Source of the DNA: JANQIV01 sp050117315 | Lineage (GTDB): Bacteria > Bacteroidota > Ignavibacteria > Ignavibacteriales > Melioribacteraceae | NCBI GenBank assembly: GCA_050117315.1 | Contig: JASFMY010000020.1 | Span: forward strand, 1-64,000 | Direction: 5' to 3' | Length of the DNA: 64,000 nt | Part shown: positions 44,673 through 53,323 of the stretch, one piece after another | How the letters are laid out: each line of letters starts with the position of its first letter | Numbering within the stretch: position 1 is the first letter of the stretch | Translations under genes and position numbers: made by a program | The notes under the pieces: generated by a model | The model's input: the letters and a program-made list of their open reading frames with translations, nothing else | What the model was told of the DNA's origin: nothing | Databases searched by the model: none

Positions 44673-45863
44673 TCAAGGAGCCCTATTTATTATTGACAGG
44701 TTCTTTTTTATCATTTCGTTCCTCTGTTTAACGGATCCGCCGCTTGTAAGTGCGTCTTCAGGCGTATTTAAACAATAGTCCAGCAACTTATCAACAGAGG
44801 AAACAGCAACATACAGACGGGTGTCCGCAGAAGCGTAGTAAATAAAAACATCTCCGTTTTCCCTAGCAACCCAGCCGTTACTGAATGCAACGTTTGGAAC
44901 ATCACCAACCCATTCGTCAACAGTCGGAGCTATAAAATAACCTCCAGGTTTTGCAATTACTTTATTTGGTTCGTACAAATCCGTTAAGAACATGTATAGC
45001 ACATATCGTAAACCGGCAGCAGTACCGCGCACACCGTGAGCCAACTGCAGCCAACCTTTTTCTGTTTTAATCGGCGCTGGGCCAATCCCGTTTTTAACTT
45101 CTTTTATTGTGTGATAGACACGTTCGTCAATTATTTTTTCATTTTCGATAACAGCGTTTTCCATATTGTCGCATAAACCCCAGCCAATGCCTCCGCCTGT
45201 TCCGGTTGAAATAAATTCGTCTTGCGGACGTGTATACAATGCATATTTACCATTAATAAATTCTGGGTGAAGTACAACATTCCTTTGCTGGGGTGATTTT
45301 GTTTTGAGATCAGGGAGTCTTTCCCAGTTTATAAAATCTTTTGTCTTTGCTATTCCGCATTGTGCATTTGCTGTAGAAGTATCGCTTGTCGGGGCTTCGG
45401 GGTCTTTTCGCTCTGTACAAAATAATCCGTAAATCCATCCGTCCTCGTGATTTACAAATCTGACGTCGTAAACATTTGTTGTTGGATTTTCTGTTTCAGG
45501 CATTGTAATCGGGTAATCCCAAAATTTAAAATTATCAATGCCGTTTTCAGATTCGGCAATGGCAAGGAATGATTTTCTATCATAGCCTTCAACTCTAAGT
45601 CCCAGCAAAATTTTCCCGTTATATTCTATTGCGCCTGAGTTAAAAGTTCCGTTTACTCCAAGTCTCTGCAATAAATTTGGGTTAGTCCTATAATCTAAAT
45701 CATAACGCCAAAATATAGGGGTGTGTTCTGCTGTAACAACAGGATATTTGTAACGGTCAAAAATCCCGTTATACATATCTAGTTTTATATTCTTTCTTGT
45801 AATTAGTGCGTCGTATTCTTTTTGTAGTTCTTTTAGTTTTAAATCGAATTGTTCTTTTGTCAT
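44673..45863 (-). CDS. GH130 4-O-beta-D-mannosyl-D-glucose phosphorylase
   Basis: A 396-residue cytoplasmic five-bladed beta-propeller enzyme (no signal peptide). It matches GH130_1 mannosylglucose phosphorylases throughout: RYKYPVVTAEHTPIFWRYDL, NGTFNSGAIEYNGK, LRVEGYDRKSFLAIAES, TNVYDVRFVNHEDGWIYG, QRNVVLHPEFINGKYALYTRPQ, YHTIKEVKNGIGP, HGVRGTAAGLRYVLYM. The reaction is mannosyl-glucose plus phosphate to mannose-1-phosphate plus glucose, the step after 2-epimerisation of mannobiose. The frame is open from TTG 45884, but ATG 45863 gives the usual family N-terminus and length. It follows the symporter gene directly, and an epimerase-like gene lies at 1.7 kb. Confidence 0.92.
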   Translation of the reverse strand: MTKEQFDLKLKELQKEYDALITRKNIKLDMYNGIFDRYKYPVVTAEHTPIFWRYDLDYRTNPNLLQRLGVNGTFNSGAIEYNGKILLGLRVEGYDRKSFLAIAESENGIDNFKFWDYPITMPETENPTTNVYDVRFVNHEDGWIYGLFCTERKDPEAPTSDTSTANAQCGIAKTKDFINWERLPDLKTKSPQQRNVVLHPEFINGKYALYTRPQDEFISTGTGGGIGWGLCDNMENAVIENEKIIDERVYHTIKEVKNGIGPAPIKTEKGWLQLAHGVRGTAAGLRYVLYMFLTDLYEPNKVIAKPGGYFIAPTVDEWVGDVPNVAFSNGWVARENGDVFIYYASADTRLYVAVSSVDKLLDYCLNTPEDALTSGGSVKQRNEMIKKNLSIINRAP

Positions 45864-45885
45864 ACTAGATATCTGCAGCCTCAAG

Positions 45886-47724
45886 TTATTTGGTTTGCAA
45901 TTTTTTATTTAAGTCCTCATCATACTGGTTGTCAACATATTTTAACCTGTCGTACCAGTTAAACTTTAGAATGAGAGATGTTAAAATCAAAACTCCTATC
46001 GATACAGCAAGTAAATAGTATTCCTGAATAATAAGATAAAGAGCAATAAGGATCATGGATAACTGCCAGATAATTCCAATAGCAACATTAAACATATCTC
46101 TTTTAAAATCTTTATTTGATTGAAAATCGGGATTCGTTGCCTTTATTTTTTGATAGATTGGTTTCCAGAATCCCCATGGGCGTACTTTTGTATAAAAATC
46201 TATTAAAACTTTTTCATCATCCGGTTCGGTGAGCAAACTACCGGCAATACATCCGACTAATGAAAAAGCTAGAATATAAGGAAATGCATATAAAGGTAGT
46301 ACGTCCGGTAAAACCAGCGGTGTAATCAAAGAAGCCAGGATACCTATTACCATTCCCCAAAAATACCCGTAGCCGTTAAAACGCCACCAGTACCATTTTA
46401 ATATGTTCGAAGCGGTGTAACCTCCCCAAAGTGCGTTTACAATCCATTGGGTAATTGAGTTGATTGATTCAACAACAAAGCCGAAAGCAATACCGATAAT
46501 TACAACAAGTAAAGAAGCAAGATAACTCATGGTTACATATTTTTTTCTATCTGCATTGGGATTTATGTATTTCTTGTAAATATCATTTACAATATAAGCG
46601 GGAGCGGCATTTACGGTTGCCGCATAGGTTGACATAAATGCGGCAAGTAACCCGGCCAACAAAATTCCCAGCAGGCCTGTAGGTATAAAGTTTCTTATTG
46701 CATAAGGAAGTATCATTTCAATATCCAGGTCGGCACCCATAGCGTTTAACTCGGGGCTCATATAAACTAGGGCTAAAACCGCAAGACCGCCTATCATCAT
46801 GTAACGCGGAAAATATAATGCAATGCTTACCATCCAGCTCATCTTGCATGCATCAGAGGGGCTTTTTGTTGCAAGTATTCTCTGCATATCGTAATTGGGA
46901 GCCGGGCCTGCAACGCTTAATAAGAATCCTTTGAAAAGCATCATCATAAAGAAAATTGTAAAGAGTGAGTATCCGTCGCTTGCTATTCTATTATTTACTT
47001 CGTCAATAAATCCAGTCCAGTCCAGGTTTAATTTCCATCCGAAGAATAAATCCTTCCATCCTTCGGGAACAACGGCCGCTAATTGTCCGGGTGATATCAT
47101 ATTAAACGCTATAATTCCGATAGCAATTGAACTAATTGTCATTACGCTGAATTGAATTATTTCTGTTAATACAACGCTGTACATTCCTCCTTTAATAACA
47201 TATAACGTTGTTATACCCATAAGAATCAAAGCATAAGTATCCGCTGATAATTCCCAAGGAAGAAAGGTAGACGAGAACTTACCGATTCCTTTAAATGCGT
47301 ATGCAAGAAATCCGACAGTACTTACAATTGCAAAAACAACTATGATAATGTGAGAAAGCTGGGCACCTTTTCCGTTTCCGAACCTTGTCTTAATCCACTC
47401 TGCACCTGTCATTACATTAGACCTTCTTAACCAGGCAGATAAAAATACCATGAGAAATATCTGATTAAAAATGGGCCACAACCAGGGAATAAAGGAGCCT
47501 TTCAAACCGTAAACAAAAATTAAATAAACAAGCCACATTGTTCCTGTGATATCAAATTGGCCGGACGCGTTTGAAATACCTAATATATACCACGGTATTT
47601 TATTCCCGCCAAGAAAATAGTTGTTAATATCTTTCGAGGCTCTTTTAGATACGAGAAATCCTATAAATATTGTAATTGACAGGTACAACAGTATAATGAT
47701 AATATCAACCAGTTTTAATTCCAT
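45886..47724 (-). CDS. Sodium:solute symporter (SSS family), likely disaccharide importer
   Basis: A 612-residue inner-membrane transporter with about 13-14 membrane helices. SSS marks are the N-terminal helix ending GFLVSKRASKDINNYFLGG, SNASGQFDITGTMW, GAEWIKTRFGNGKG, AGLLAAFMSTYAATVNAAPAY and NALWGGYTASNILKWYWWRFNGYGY. It imports a solute with Na+. Placed directly upstream of the GH130 gene, with nothing but a base between the reading frames, it most likely brings in mannobiose or mannosyl-glucose; the substrate is inferred from context only. The ATG at 47724 is preceded by GGAAAA. It is the first intact gene of the minus-strand operon. Confidence 0.88.
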   Translation of the reverse strand: MELKLVDIIIILLYLSITIFIGFLVSKRASKDINNYFLGGNKIPWYILGISNASGQFDITGTMWLVYLIFVYGLKGSFIPWLWPIFNQIFLMVFLSAWLRRSNVMTGAEWIKTRFGNGKGAQLSHIIIVVFAIVSTVGFLAYAFKGIGKFSSTFLPWELSADTYALILMGITTLYVIKGGMYSVVLTEIIQFSVMTISSIAIGIIAFNMISPGQLAAVVPEGWKDLFFGWKLNLDWTGFIDEVNNRIASDGYSLFTIFFMMMLFKGFLLSVAGPAPNYDMQRILATKSPSDACKMSWMVSIALYFPRYMMIGGLAVLALVYMSPELNAMGADLDIEMILPYAIRNFIPTGLLGILLAGLLAAFMSTYAATVNAAPAYIVNDIYKKYINPNADRKKYVTMSYLASLLVVIIGIAFGFVVESINSITQWIVNALWGGYTASNILKWYWWRFNGYGYFWGMVIGILASLITPLVLPDVLPLYAFPYILAFSLVGCIAGSLLTEPDDEKVLIDFYTKVRPWGFWKPIYQKIKATNPDFQSNKDFKRDMFNVAIGIIWQLSMILIALYLIIQEYYLLAVSIGVLILTSLILKFNWYDRLKYVDNQYDEDLNKKLQTK

Positions 47725-47900
47725 AGTTTTCCATCATAAATTGAATATAAAAATTAGATTAAAAAGGGCATAAATAATGCCATAATAACACTACATTTTG
47801 GGGATGAAATTCAGTCTTTTGTTGTAAAACGGTTTCAATGATTTTATCATTCTGATAAAGAATTATTCTAATAATAAAAAAGGCAGTTGTTGAATAATAC

Positions 47901-48625
47901 TTAACGTGCATTGACAGTTAGGCTTTTGTATAAATCGGGTAAGTCATCCTCGAATAAAATCAGTCTATTATTCTTAAATTTTATAAAATCGGTAGAGCTT
48001 ATATACCTGTTGTAAGGTGCATAGTGCTGTTTTTTATTAGTGTTTCTCCAGACCATCACAAATGTGATCTTTATACTGTCGCCTTCAAAAGTAGTTAGCA
48101 ATTTTTCCGTCCGCTATGTAGAATCGGGGATGCTCTCAAGCCCCGTTTCGGTATACGCTGCAATTTTGTTTTTCTTTTCTGCTAGTTCGGAAATGATCTT
48201 CAGCTTGTTACTTATTAATTTTAAACCATCATCGTCGGGAGTAAAATTATAGTAATTATCAATTCCATGGATATCTACGTAATCGTCATCGGGATATTTC
48301 TCGATATATTTTTCTTCATTGTAAAAATTTTTGTCAGGTGAATATGAATACAAGACGTTTGTGATATTTTTTTTCTTTAAATAGTTTACAGTAAATTTCC
48401 ACAAAGTTTTAAATTCATCGGCGGTCCAGAAATTTTTCCCACCAAAACCGGGAGCCGATCGCCTCTCCACAATACTCCGTATGAAGTTGTATGATGGTGA
48501 CCGAAAATTACATTGTTCTCGGAGATCTTTGTTAGATTATAGAAAAATAGGATAGTGTTTTCAGTGTTGGTTGGATTAGCTAACTTAACTCCCCACGAAT
48601 TTTTGTAGTGCTATAAATTCTTCAT
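47901..48625 (-). pseudogene. Decayed GH26 beta-mannanase gene
   Basis: Minus-strand pieces of a GH26 mannanase remain. From 48625: a start and stop within five codons, then NSWGVKLANPTN, LFFYNLTKISENNVIFGHHHTTSYGVLW (as two segments of the same frame). This jumps to EAIGSRFWW near 48455 with most of the barrel missing. After another shift, KNFWTADEFKTLWKFTVNYL and VDIHGIDNYYNF follow, with a nonsense TAG at 48114-48116 where TGG Trp is expected (PDST-stop-RTEKLL for PDSTWWTEKLL), then TFEGDSIKITFVMVWRN to the end. The gene cannot give an active enzyme. It lies upstream of the symporter, consistent with a former mannanase of the same locus. Confidence 0.8.
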
Positions 48626-48999
48626 AATATTTTAAAAATAACTTTTCTGTATTATATCAGTTTCACTTAGGATTATTTATTATCCTAATAAAATTTTATT
48701 AAAGTGATAAATATAAATTAGAAGACCTCCCGTGAATGAGAGGTCTAAAGGAGAAGGGAAGAAAGAGTAACTATGGTAAGTTAGAAAGCTATTTCCGTCA
48801 TATATATGTAATTAAGCCGAACAATTCCGTATTTAAATTTTCCATGCTAAAATTATTAAGCAAAATGTAAGCCAAAATTTTAAACTGTAAATGGATGGAT
48901 TAGCTGATAATTATTAGACATGTTTTATCCAGAACTAAAATAAGTAAAGGATATTTTCACAAAAAACGGCGGGGTTGAAAATTTGCAATTAAAACAGTA

Positions 49000-49020
49000 A
49001 AGCCGCACAGTGTGCGGCTT
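49000..49020. terminator. GC-rich hairpin, possible terminator
   Basis: AAGCCGCACA (49000-49009) is exactly complementary to TGTGCGGCTT (49011-49020). It is the strongest hairpin of this spacer. No T-run follows on the + strand and only a weak one on the minus strand, so its role as a terminator is tentative. Confidence 0.4.
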
Positions 49021-49282
49021 ACCGGCTACTAAGATTTACCCTTCATTTAACCCTTTCTTTTCACCAAAATTTTAATTACGAAATTTAATTATTATTTCCA
49101 GCATAATTTTCAGTCGCCCTATTAATATATTGTTAAAAAAAATTATTGCAGGAAAGTTTCAGTTTACTTGTGTTGTGCCCGGCATCACAAGGTAACAATA
49201 TAGTGATTCACCTCTTAGTCTCTTTATAAAACTATTGCTTACATTGAACTTATTAATATAAATCTATTGGTAGGATTGTTTT

Positions 49283-49393
49283 ATGGATTTAGATGAAGTT
49301 ATTGTCTCAGCTTTAGTTCTTTTTGTTTCATTAGCAGGCTTAATTTACATTATTTCTTATCTTTCATACAAAATAAAATCAAAATCAGAGTAA
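49283..49393 (+). CDS. 36-residue single-span membrane protein
   Basis: ATG 49283 to TAA 49393. The product starts MDLDEVIVSALVLFVSLAGL and ends in a basic tail (SYKIKSKSE): short acidic N-terminus, one membrane helix, positive C-terminus. TAGGAT about eight bases upstream is a weak ribosome-binding site. The codons read like real coding sequence for a membrane helix. Function unknown; it stands alone ahead of mraZ. Confidence 0.4.
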   Translation: MDLDEVIVSALVLFVSLAGLIYIISYLSYKIKSKSE

Positions 49394-49560
49394 TTTTTTC
49401 TTCTAAACTGTAATTTCTTCCCCACTTCCTTTTAATTTTAAATTTAATTATATCATTAATAACCTAACTGCGTACTTTGTGGTGTGTTTAACATCAAACT
49501 TCTGCCTAAATCCTTCAAATAAAAACAGTTATAAAAAAAAAGTGTAAAAATTAACTTGAC

Positions 49561-49620
49561 TTTTCCCAATTATAATGTTTATTTTGGGGAAAAGTGGGGA
49601 AGAGTGTTGAATCTTCCCAA
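49561..49620 (+). promoter_or_regulatory. mraZ promoter region with MraZ-box-like repeats
   Basis: TATAAT at 49571-49576 is a good -10 box, though the best TTGACT is too close to be its -35. After it, TGGGGA occurs twice with 10-base spacing (49585-49590 and 49595-49600), and inverted copies CTTTTCCCAA (49560-49569) and CTTCCCAA (49613-49620) flank them. Repeated TGGGN at 10-base spacing before mraZ is the known binding site of MraZ, which represses its own operon. Confidence 0.6.
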
Positions 49621-49634
49621 GTGAGACCAGGAAA

Positions 49635-50075
49635 ATGTTTATAGGTAGCTTCACATATTCGATGGATGCAAAAGGGAGGGTAAGTATCCCTGCTAAGCTG
49701 AGGAAGTACGTCAGTTCGGAAGCCAATGACACATTCATTATGACTATAGGAACTACTAAATGTATTGATGTTTACCCATTGAATCAATGGAGAGAATTAG
49801 TAGCCAATAAATTGAACGATTTAAACGAGTTTGACCCTAAAGAAGCAATGTTCATAAGAATATTTTTGCAGAAAGCTGCCGAAGATAAATTGGATTCGCA
49901 ATCAAGACTGTTAATCCCTAAAAACCTTGTTGAATATGCCGGGATAAATAAGGAAGTATTTATTCTTGGAGCCGTTAAAAAAATTGAACTATGGAACCCT
50001 GAAACCTATGAAAAATATTTGCAGGATAATTTAGAATCTTATGAGGAGATAGCTAAAGAAGTAATGCGCAAATGA
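49635..50075 (+). CDS. mraZ: Transcriptional regulator MraZ
   Basis: A 146-residue protein with two SpoVT/AbrB-like halves: FIGSFTYSMDAKGRVSIPAKLR at the N-terminus and AAEDKLDSQSRLLIPKNLVEYAGI in the second half. The D-x-K/Q-G/S-R-x-x-I-P motif appears in each. MraZ forms ring oligomers that bind repeats in front of the dcw operon and repress it, and such repeats are present upstream. CAGGAAA precedes ATG 49635. The next gene overlaps by ATGA, so the two are translationally coupled. Confidence 0.95.
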   Translation: MFIGSFTYSMDAKGRVSIPAKLRKYVSSEANDTFIMTIGTTKCIDVYPLNQWRELVANKLNDLNEFDPKEAMFIRIFLQKAAEDKLDSQSRLLIPKNLVEYAGINKEVFILGAVKKIELWNPETYEKYLQDNLESYEEIAKEVMRK

Positions 50076-50998
50076 CTGATGGTCGCCACATACCGGTTAT
50101 GCTTAATGAAAGCACTGAATATCTGATTACGGATCCGGTGGGTAACTATCTCGACGGCACAATCGGTTTCGGAGGGCACTCGAGCCGGTTCTTACAAATA
50201 ATGGAACGGAATTCTGCTTTAATCGGTGTTGACAAAGACGATGAAGCGTATGGCTACTGCAAAGATTTATTCAAAAATGAACCGCGGATAAAGCTTTACA
50301 GGACAGGTTTCAAAAATATAGATGTTATTTCAAAAATTGAATTTATTGATTCCTATACCGGAATCTTTGCGGATTTGGGAGTTTCTTCTTATCAGCTTGA
50401 TAATGCAGATTCCGGTTTCTCTTACCGTTTTGACGCTAAACTTGATCTCAGAATGAATAAATCTGAAGGTGTTCCTGCTTTTGAAATTGTGAATGATTTT
50501 TCCGAAGAAGAACTGGCCGATATAATTTTTAATTTCGGCGAGGAAAGAAAGTCAAGACTGATTGCTAGAAATATTGTTAAAGAAAGACTGAATAAAAAAA
50601 TTGAGAGCACAGGCGATTTAAAAAGGATAGTTGAGCATAGCGTTCCTAAGAAAAATTTGAACAAAACTTTATCGAGAGTTTTTCAGGCTTTTAGAATATA
50701 TGTTAATGATGAGCTTGAGGAATTAAAGGAATTTCTTGAAAAGTCGGTAGAGTTGTTAAAAGAAAAAGGGCGGATAGTAATTTTAACTTATCATTCTTTA
50801 GAGGACAGGATAGTTAAAGAATTTTTTAATTATGAGAGTCTTGACTGTGTTTGTCCGCCGGAAATACCTGTTTGTGTATGCGAAAAAGAGAAGAGATTGA
50901 AAGTGCTTACTAAAAAAGCAGTAATGCCTTCGGACGAAGAAATTGAAAATAATCCGAGAGCAAGAAGCGCAAAATTAAGGGCTGCGGAGAAAGTATGA
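50072..50998 (+). CDS. rsmH: 16S rRNA (cytosine-1402-N4)-methyltransferase RsmH
   Basis: A 308-residue SAM-dependent methyltransferase (MraW) that methylates C1402 of 16S rRNA. Family motifs: HIPVMLNESTEYL, YLDGTIGFGGHS (SAM loop), GVDKDDEAY, GIFADLGVSSYQLDNADSGFSYRFDAKLDLRMN, and VLTYHSLEDRIVKEFF near the C-terminus (written ILTYHSLEDR here). Usual length. It overlaps mraZ by four bases and ftsL by four. Confidence 0.96.
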   Translation: MTDGRHIPVMLNESTEYLITDPVGNYLDGTIGFGGHSSRFLQIMERNSALIGVDKDDEAYGYCKDLFKNEPRIKLYRTGFKNIDVISKIEFIDSYTGIFADLGVSSYQLDNADSGFSYRFDAKLDLRMNKSEGVPAFEIVNDFSEEELADIIFNFGEERKSRLIARNIVKERLNKKIESTGDLKRIVEHSVPKKNLNKTLSRVFQAFRIYVNDELEELKEFLEKSVELLKEKGRIVILTYHSLEDRIVKEFFNYESLDCVCPPEIPVCVCEKEKRLKVLTKKAVMPSDEEIENNPRARSAKLRAAEKV

Positions 50999-51327
50999 GA
51001 AAACAAAAATCTTCATTCTTCAAGATTTTTCTTTTAACCGCTTTGCCCGTAGTATTAGGGTTGTTCATTTATGTAATGATTAACCATGAAATAAAGTTGA
51101 TGAATAGAATTAAAGCCAATAAAGAAGAATTGCTGGCTCAAAAAAATAATAAAATAAGAAGATACAAAGTAGAAGTTCAGAAACTTTCAAGCGAAGAAAG
51201 AATAGTAAAGATTGCTAAAGATTCTCTCGGGCTTGTAAGAAGCGATGAAATATTTGAAAACCTTTTTGTTGATAACAAAAAAATAGAGCAAATAGAAAAG
51301 CTCGTAAACGAAAAATATGGCGATTAA
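50995..51327 (+). CDS. ftsL: FtsL-like cell-division protein
   Basis: A 110-residue bitopic protein between rsmH and ftsI, the fixed place of ftsL. Residues about 12-30 are a membrane helix (FLLTALPVVLGLFIYVMIN), followed by a charged coiled-coil stretch (IKLMNRIKANKEELLAQKNN) and an end (RIVKIAKDSLGLVRSDE) typical of FtsL/DivIC proteins. It would form the FtsQLB-type division complex. Sequence conservation of FtsL is low, so the call rests on topology and position. It overlaps both neighbours. Confidence 0.85.
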   Translation: MRKQKSSFFKIFLLTALPVVLGLFIYVMINHEIKLMNRIKANKEELLAQKNNKIRRYKVEVQKLSSEERIVKIAKDSLGLVRSDEIFENLFVDNKKIEQIEKLVNEKYGD

Positions 51328-53323
51328 AAGATTATTTGTTGTGTTCACTATGATGTTCCTTTTCTTCTGCATTTTGGTAGGAAGGCTAGCATCTATCCAA
51401 TTAGTGAACCACGACAATTATAAGTTCTTAGCTGAAAGGCAGCAAAAAGGAACCGAAGAAATTCTTGCTTTAAGAGGAATGATACTGGACAGGAACAATG
51501 ATATCCTTGCTTACACAAAAGATGATGTTTCTTTTTACTTAGATAAAAGGATGCTGAAGAAAGGCCAGAAGGAAAAAATAGCTGAAAGATTGGCAGAGGT
51601 TTTCAACAAAAAGAAAAGTTATTTCATAAGTAAAATTGACCACGGTAAAAGGAATATAAAATTAATCAGCAAAGCGCCGAAAGATAAAGCCGAAACTGTT
51701 GGATTTATGGCTGTTGACGGTTTTTTTGAAATGGAAGATTACACAAGAATTTATCCCTACGGCAGTCTGGCTTCGCATGTGCTTGGTTACCTGGGGCCGG
51801 AAAAGAAAGGATTGTCGGGATTAGAAAAGGAATATGAAGAAGAATTATGCGGCGCTAACGGTTTAAAATATATTGAGAAAGATGTACTCGGCAGACTTAT
51901 TTCCGTTGAAGAAGAAGTTTCGGAGAATTCAACTCCCGGCAAAAATATTACGCTTACAATTGATAAAAATATCCAGAGAATTCTTGAAACCGAATTGCTT
52001 AACGGGCTTAAAAATTTTGAAGGTAAATCAGCAGCAGGAATAGTAATGAATCCGCAAACCGGAGAAATACTGGCGATGTCTAATCTGCCTGATTATGACC
52101 CGGCAAATTATTTTTTATTTCCCGATTCGGCAAGAAGGAATAGATGTCTTGCGGATATTTATGAGCCCGGTTCGACAATTAAATCAATCGTTATGTCAAT
52201 GCTGATTGAAGAAAATTTAGTTAATGAATACGAAGTGATTAATACTGAGAACGGTGTTTACAAAGTTAGGGGCGCCGTAATAAGGGATGTACATAAATAT
52301 GAAAAACTAACAGTACGCGAAATACTTGAGCATTCAAGTAATGTAGGTATTGCTAAATTAAGCGACAGAATAGACAAAAATGTTTTCTATAAATATCTGC
52401 GTGATTTCGGTTTCGGAAATAAAACCTTTATTGACCTTCCGGGAGAGGTCGGCGGCATTTTAATTAAACCGGAAAAGTATTCAAAGATAAGTAAAAAATT
52501 TATTGCTCACGGATATGAAATTTCCGTAACACCGTTGCAGATGGCAACTGCTTTCTGCGCATTGGTAAACGGCGGCAGACTTTATAAACCATACCTTATA
52601 AAAGAAATTAAGGGCGCGGATAAAAGAGTTTATGAAGGAGGTCCGCAGTTTATAAGAAATGTAATTAGTGAAGAAACATCGGAAAAGATAAAAGATTTTA
52701 TGGTTGGGATTGTTGAACAGGGGACAGCGAAATTAGCAAAAATTGAAAATGTCTTAATTGGCGGCAAAACCGGGACATCACAGAAAATAGTTGACGGAGA
52801 GTATTCATCGCATCATCATAACGCAAGTTTTATCGGTTTCTTTCCGGCTGATAACCCGCAATTTCTTGTATACGTATTGGTAGATTCACCCCAAAAACAA
52901 AAACACGGCGGAAGAGTGGCTGCCCCTATTTTTAGAGAGATAGCGAAAAAAATTATTGAAAAAGATTTTCAACTGATGCCCAAACAAAATGAAAATAATA
53001 ACGAGCCGGAATCTTTCGACATAATGTTTGCAAGCCTTAATACATCCTTTAATAATAAGCTGCAAACAAATAACTATACAAATACGATTAACAAAAAAAA
53101 AGCAGGTGACAGAATAAACAGGTTTACAATGCCCAACTTGAAAAATTATTCAACCCGCGAAGCTATTTCAATTTTATCGCAAATAGGGTTAAAGTATAAA
53201 ATAGCAGGCGGAGGAAAAGTTTATGAGCAAAGCATTGAGCCCGGTACAAAAATTAACCCGGGTGATATTGTTTATTTGAAATGCAGCCTCAGTAAGAACT
53301 CAACGGATGTAAAACTGAATTAA
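51317..53323 (+). CDS. ftsI: Penicillin-binding protein FtsI (transpeptidase) with C-terminal PASTA domain
   Basis: A 668-residue class B PBP that cross-links septal peptidoglycan. N-terminal membrane helix (about 5-25); dimerisation domain with LRGMILDRNNDILAYT; transpeptidase with catalytic Ser in PGSTIKS (near residue 285), HSSNVG (near 340) and GGKTGTS (near 482). A C-terminal PASTA domain (about 600-668: MPNLKNYSTREAISILSQIGLKYKIAGGGKVYEQSIEPG) binds cell-wall material and makes it resemble SpoVD-type proteins. It overlaps ftsL by 11 bases and ends on the first base of murE. Confidence 0.95.
   Translation: MAIKRLFVVFTMMFLFFCILVGRLASIQLVNHDNYKFLAERQQKGTEEILALRGMILDRNNDILAYTKDDVSFYLDKRMLKKGQKEKIAERLAEVFNKKKSYFISKIDHGKRNIKLISKAPKDKAETVGFMAVDGFFEMEDYTRIYPYGSLASHVLGYLGPEKKGLSGLEKEYEEELCGANGLKYIEKDVLGRLISVEEEVSENSTPGKNITLTIDKNIQRILETELLNGLKNFEGKSAAGIVMNPQTGEILAMSNLPDYDPANYFLFPDSARRNRCLADIYEPGSTIKSIVMSMLIEENLVNEYEVINTENGVYKVRGAVIRDVHKYEKLTVREILEHSSNVGIAKLSDRIDKNVFYKYLRDFGFGNKTFIDLPGEVGGILIKPEKYSKISKKFIAHGYEISVTPLQMATAFCALVNGGRLYKPYLIKEIKGADKRVYEGGPQFIRNVISEETSEKIKDFMVGIVEQGTAKLAKIENVLIGGKTGTSQKIVDGEYSSHHHNASFIGFFPADNPQFLVYVLVDSPQKQKHGGRVAAPIFREIAKKIIEKDFQLMPKQNENNNEPESFDIMFASLNTSFNNKLQTNNYTNTINKKKAGDRINRFTMPNLKNYSTREAISILSQIGLKYKIAGGGKVYEQSIEPGTKINPGDIVYLKCSLSKNSTDVKLN

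Larger units (their letters stand above)
48626..49634. other. Spacer between the accessory block and the dcw cluster
   Basis: About 1 kb of AT-rich DNA. It contains a hairpin AGACCTC/GAGGTCT (48723-48746) without a T-run, the GC-rich hairpin at 49000-49020, a small membrane-protein ORF (49283-49393) and the mraZ promoter region. I see no other gene. Confidence 0.5.

Noticed and set aside
48723..48746. Hairpin AGACCTC/GAGGTCT as a riboswitch or terminator
   Set aside because: Short stem, no T-run and no gene directly downstream; recorded only in the spacer entry.
49556..49576. Classical -35/-10 promoter TTGACT + TATAAT before mraZ
   Set aside because: The two boxes are only 9 bases apart, too close to work together; only the -10 is kept.
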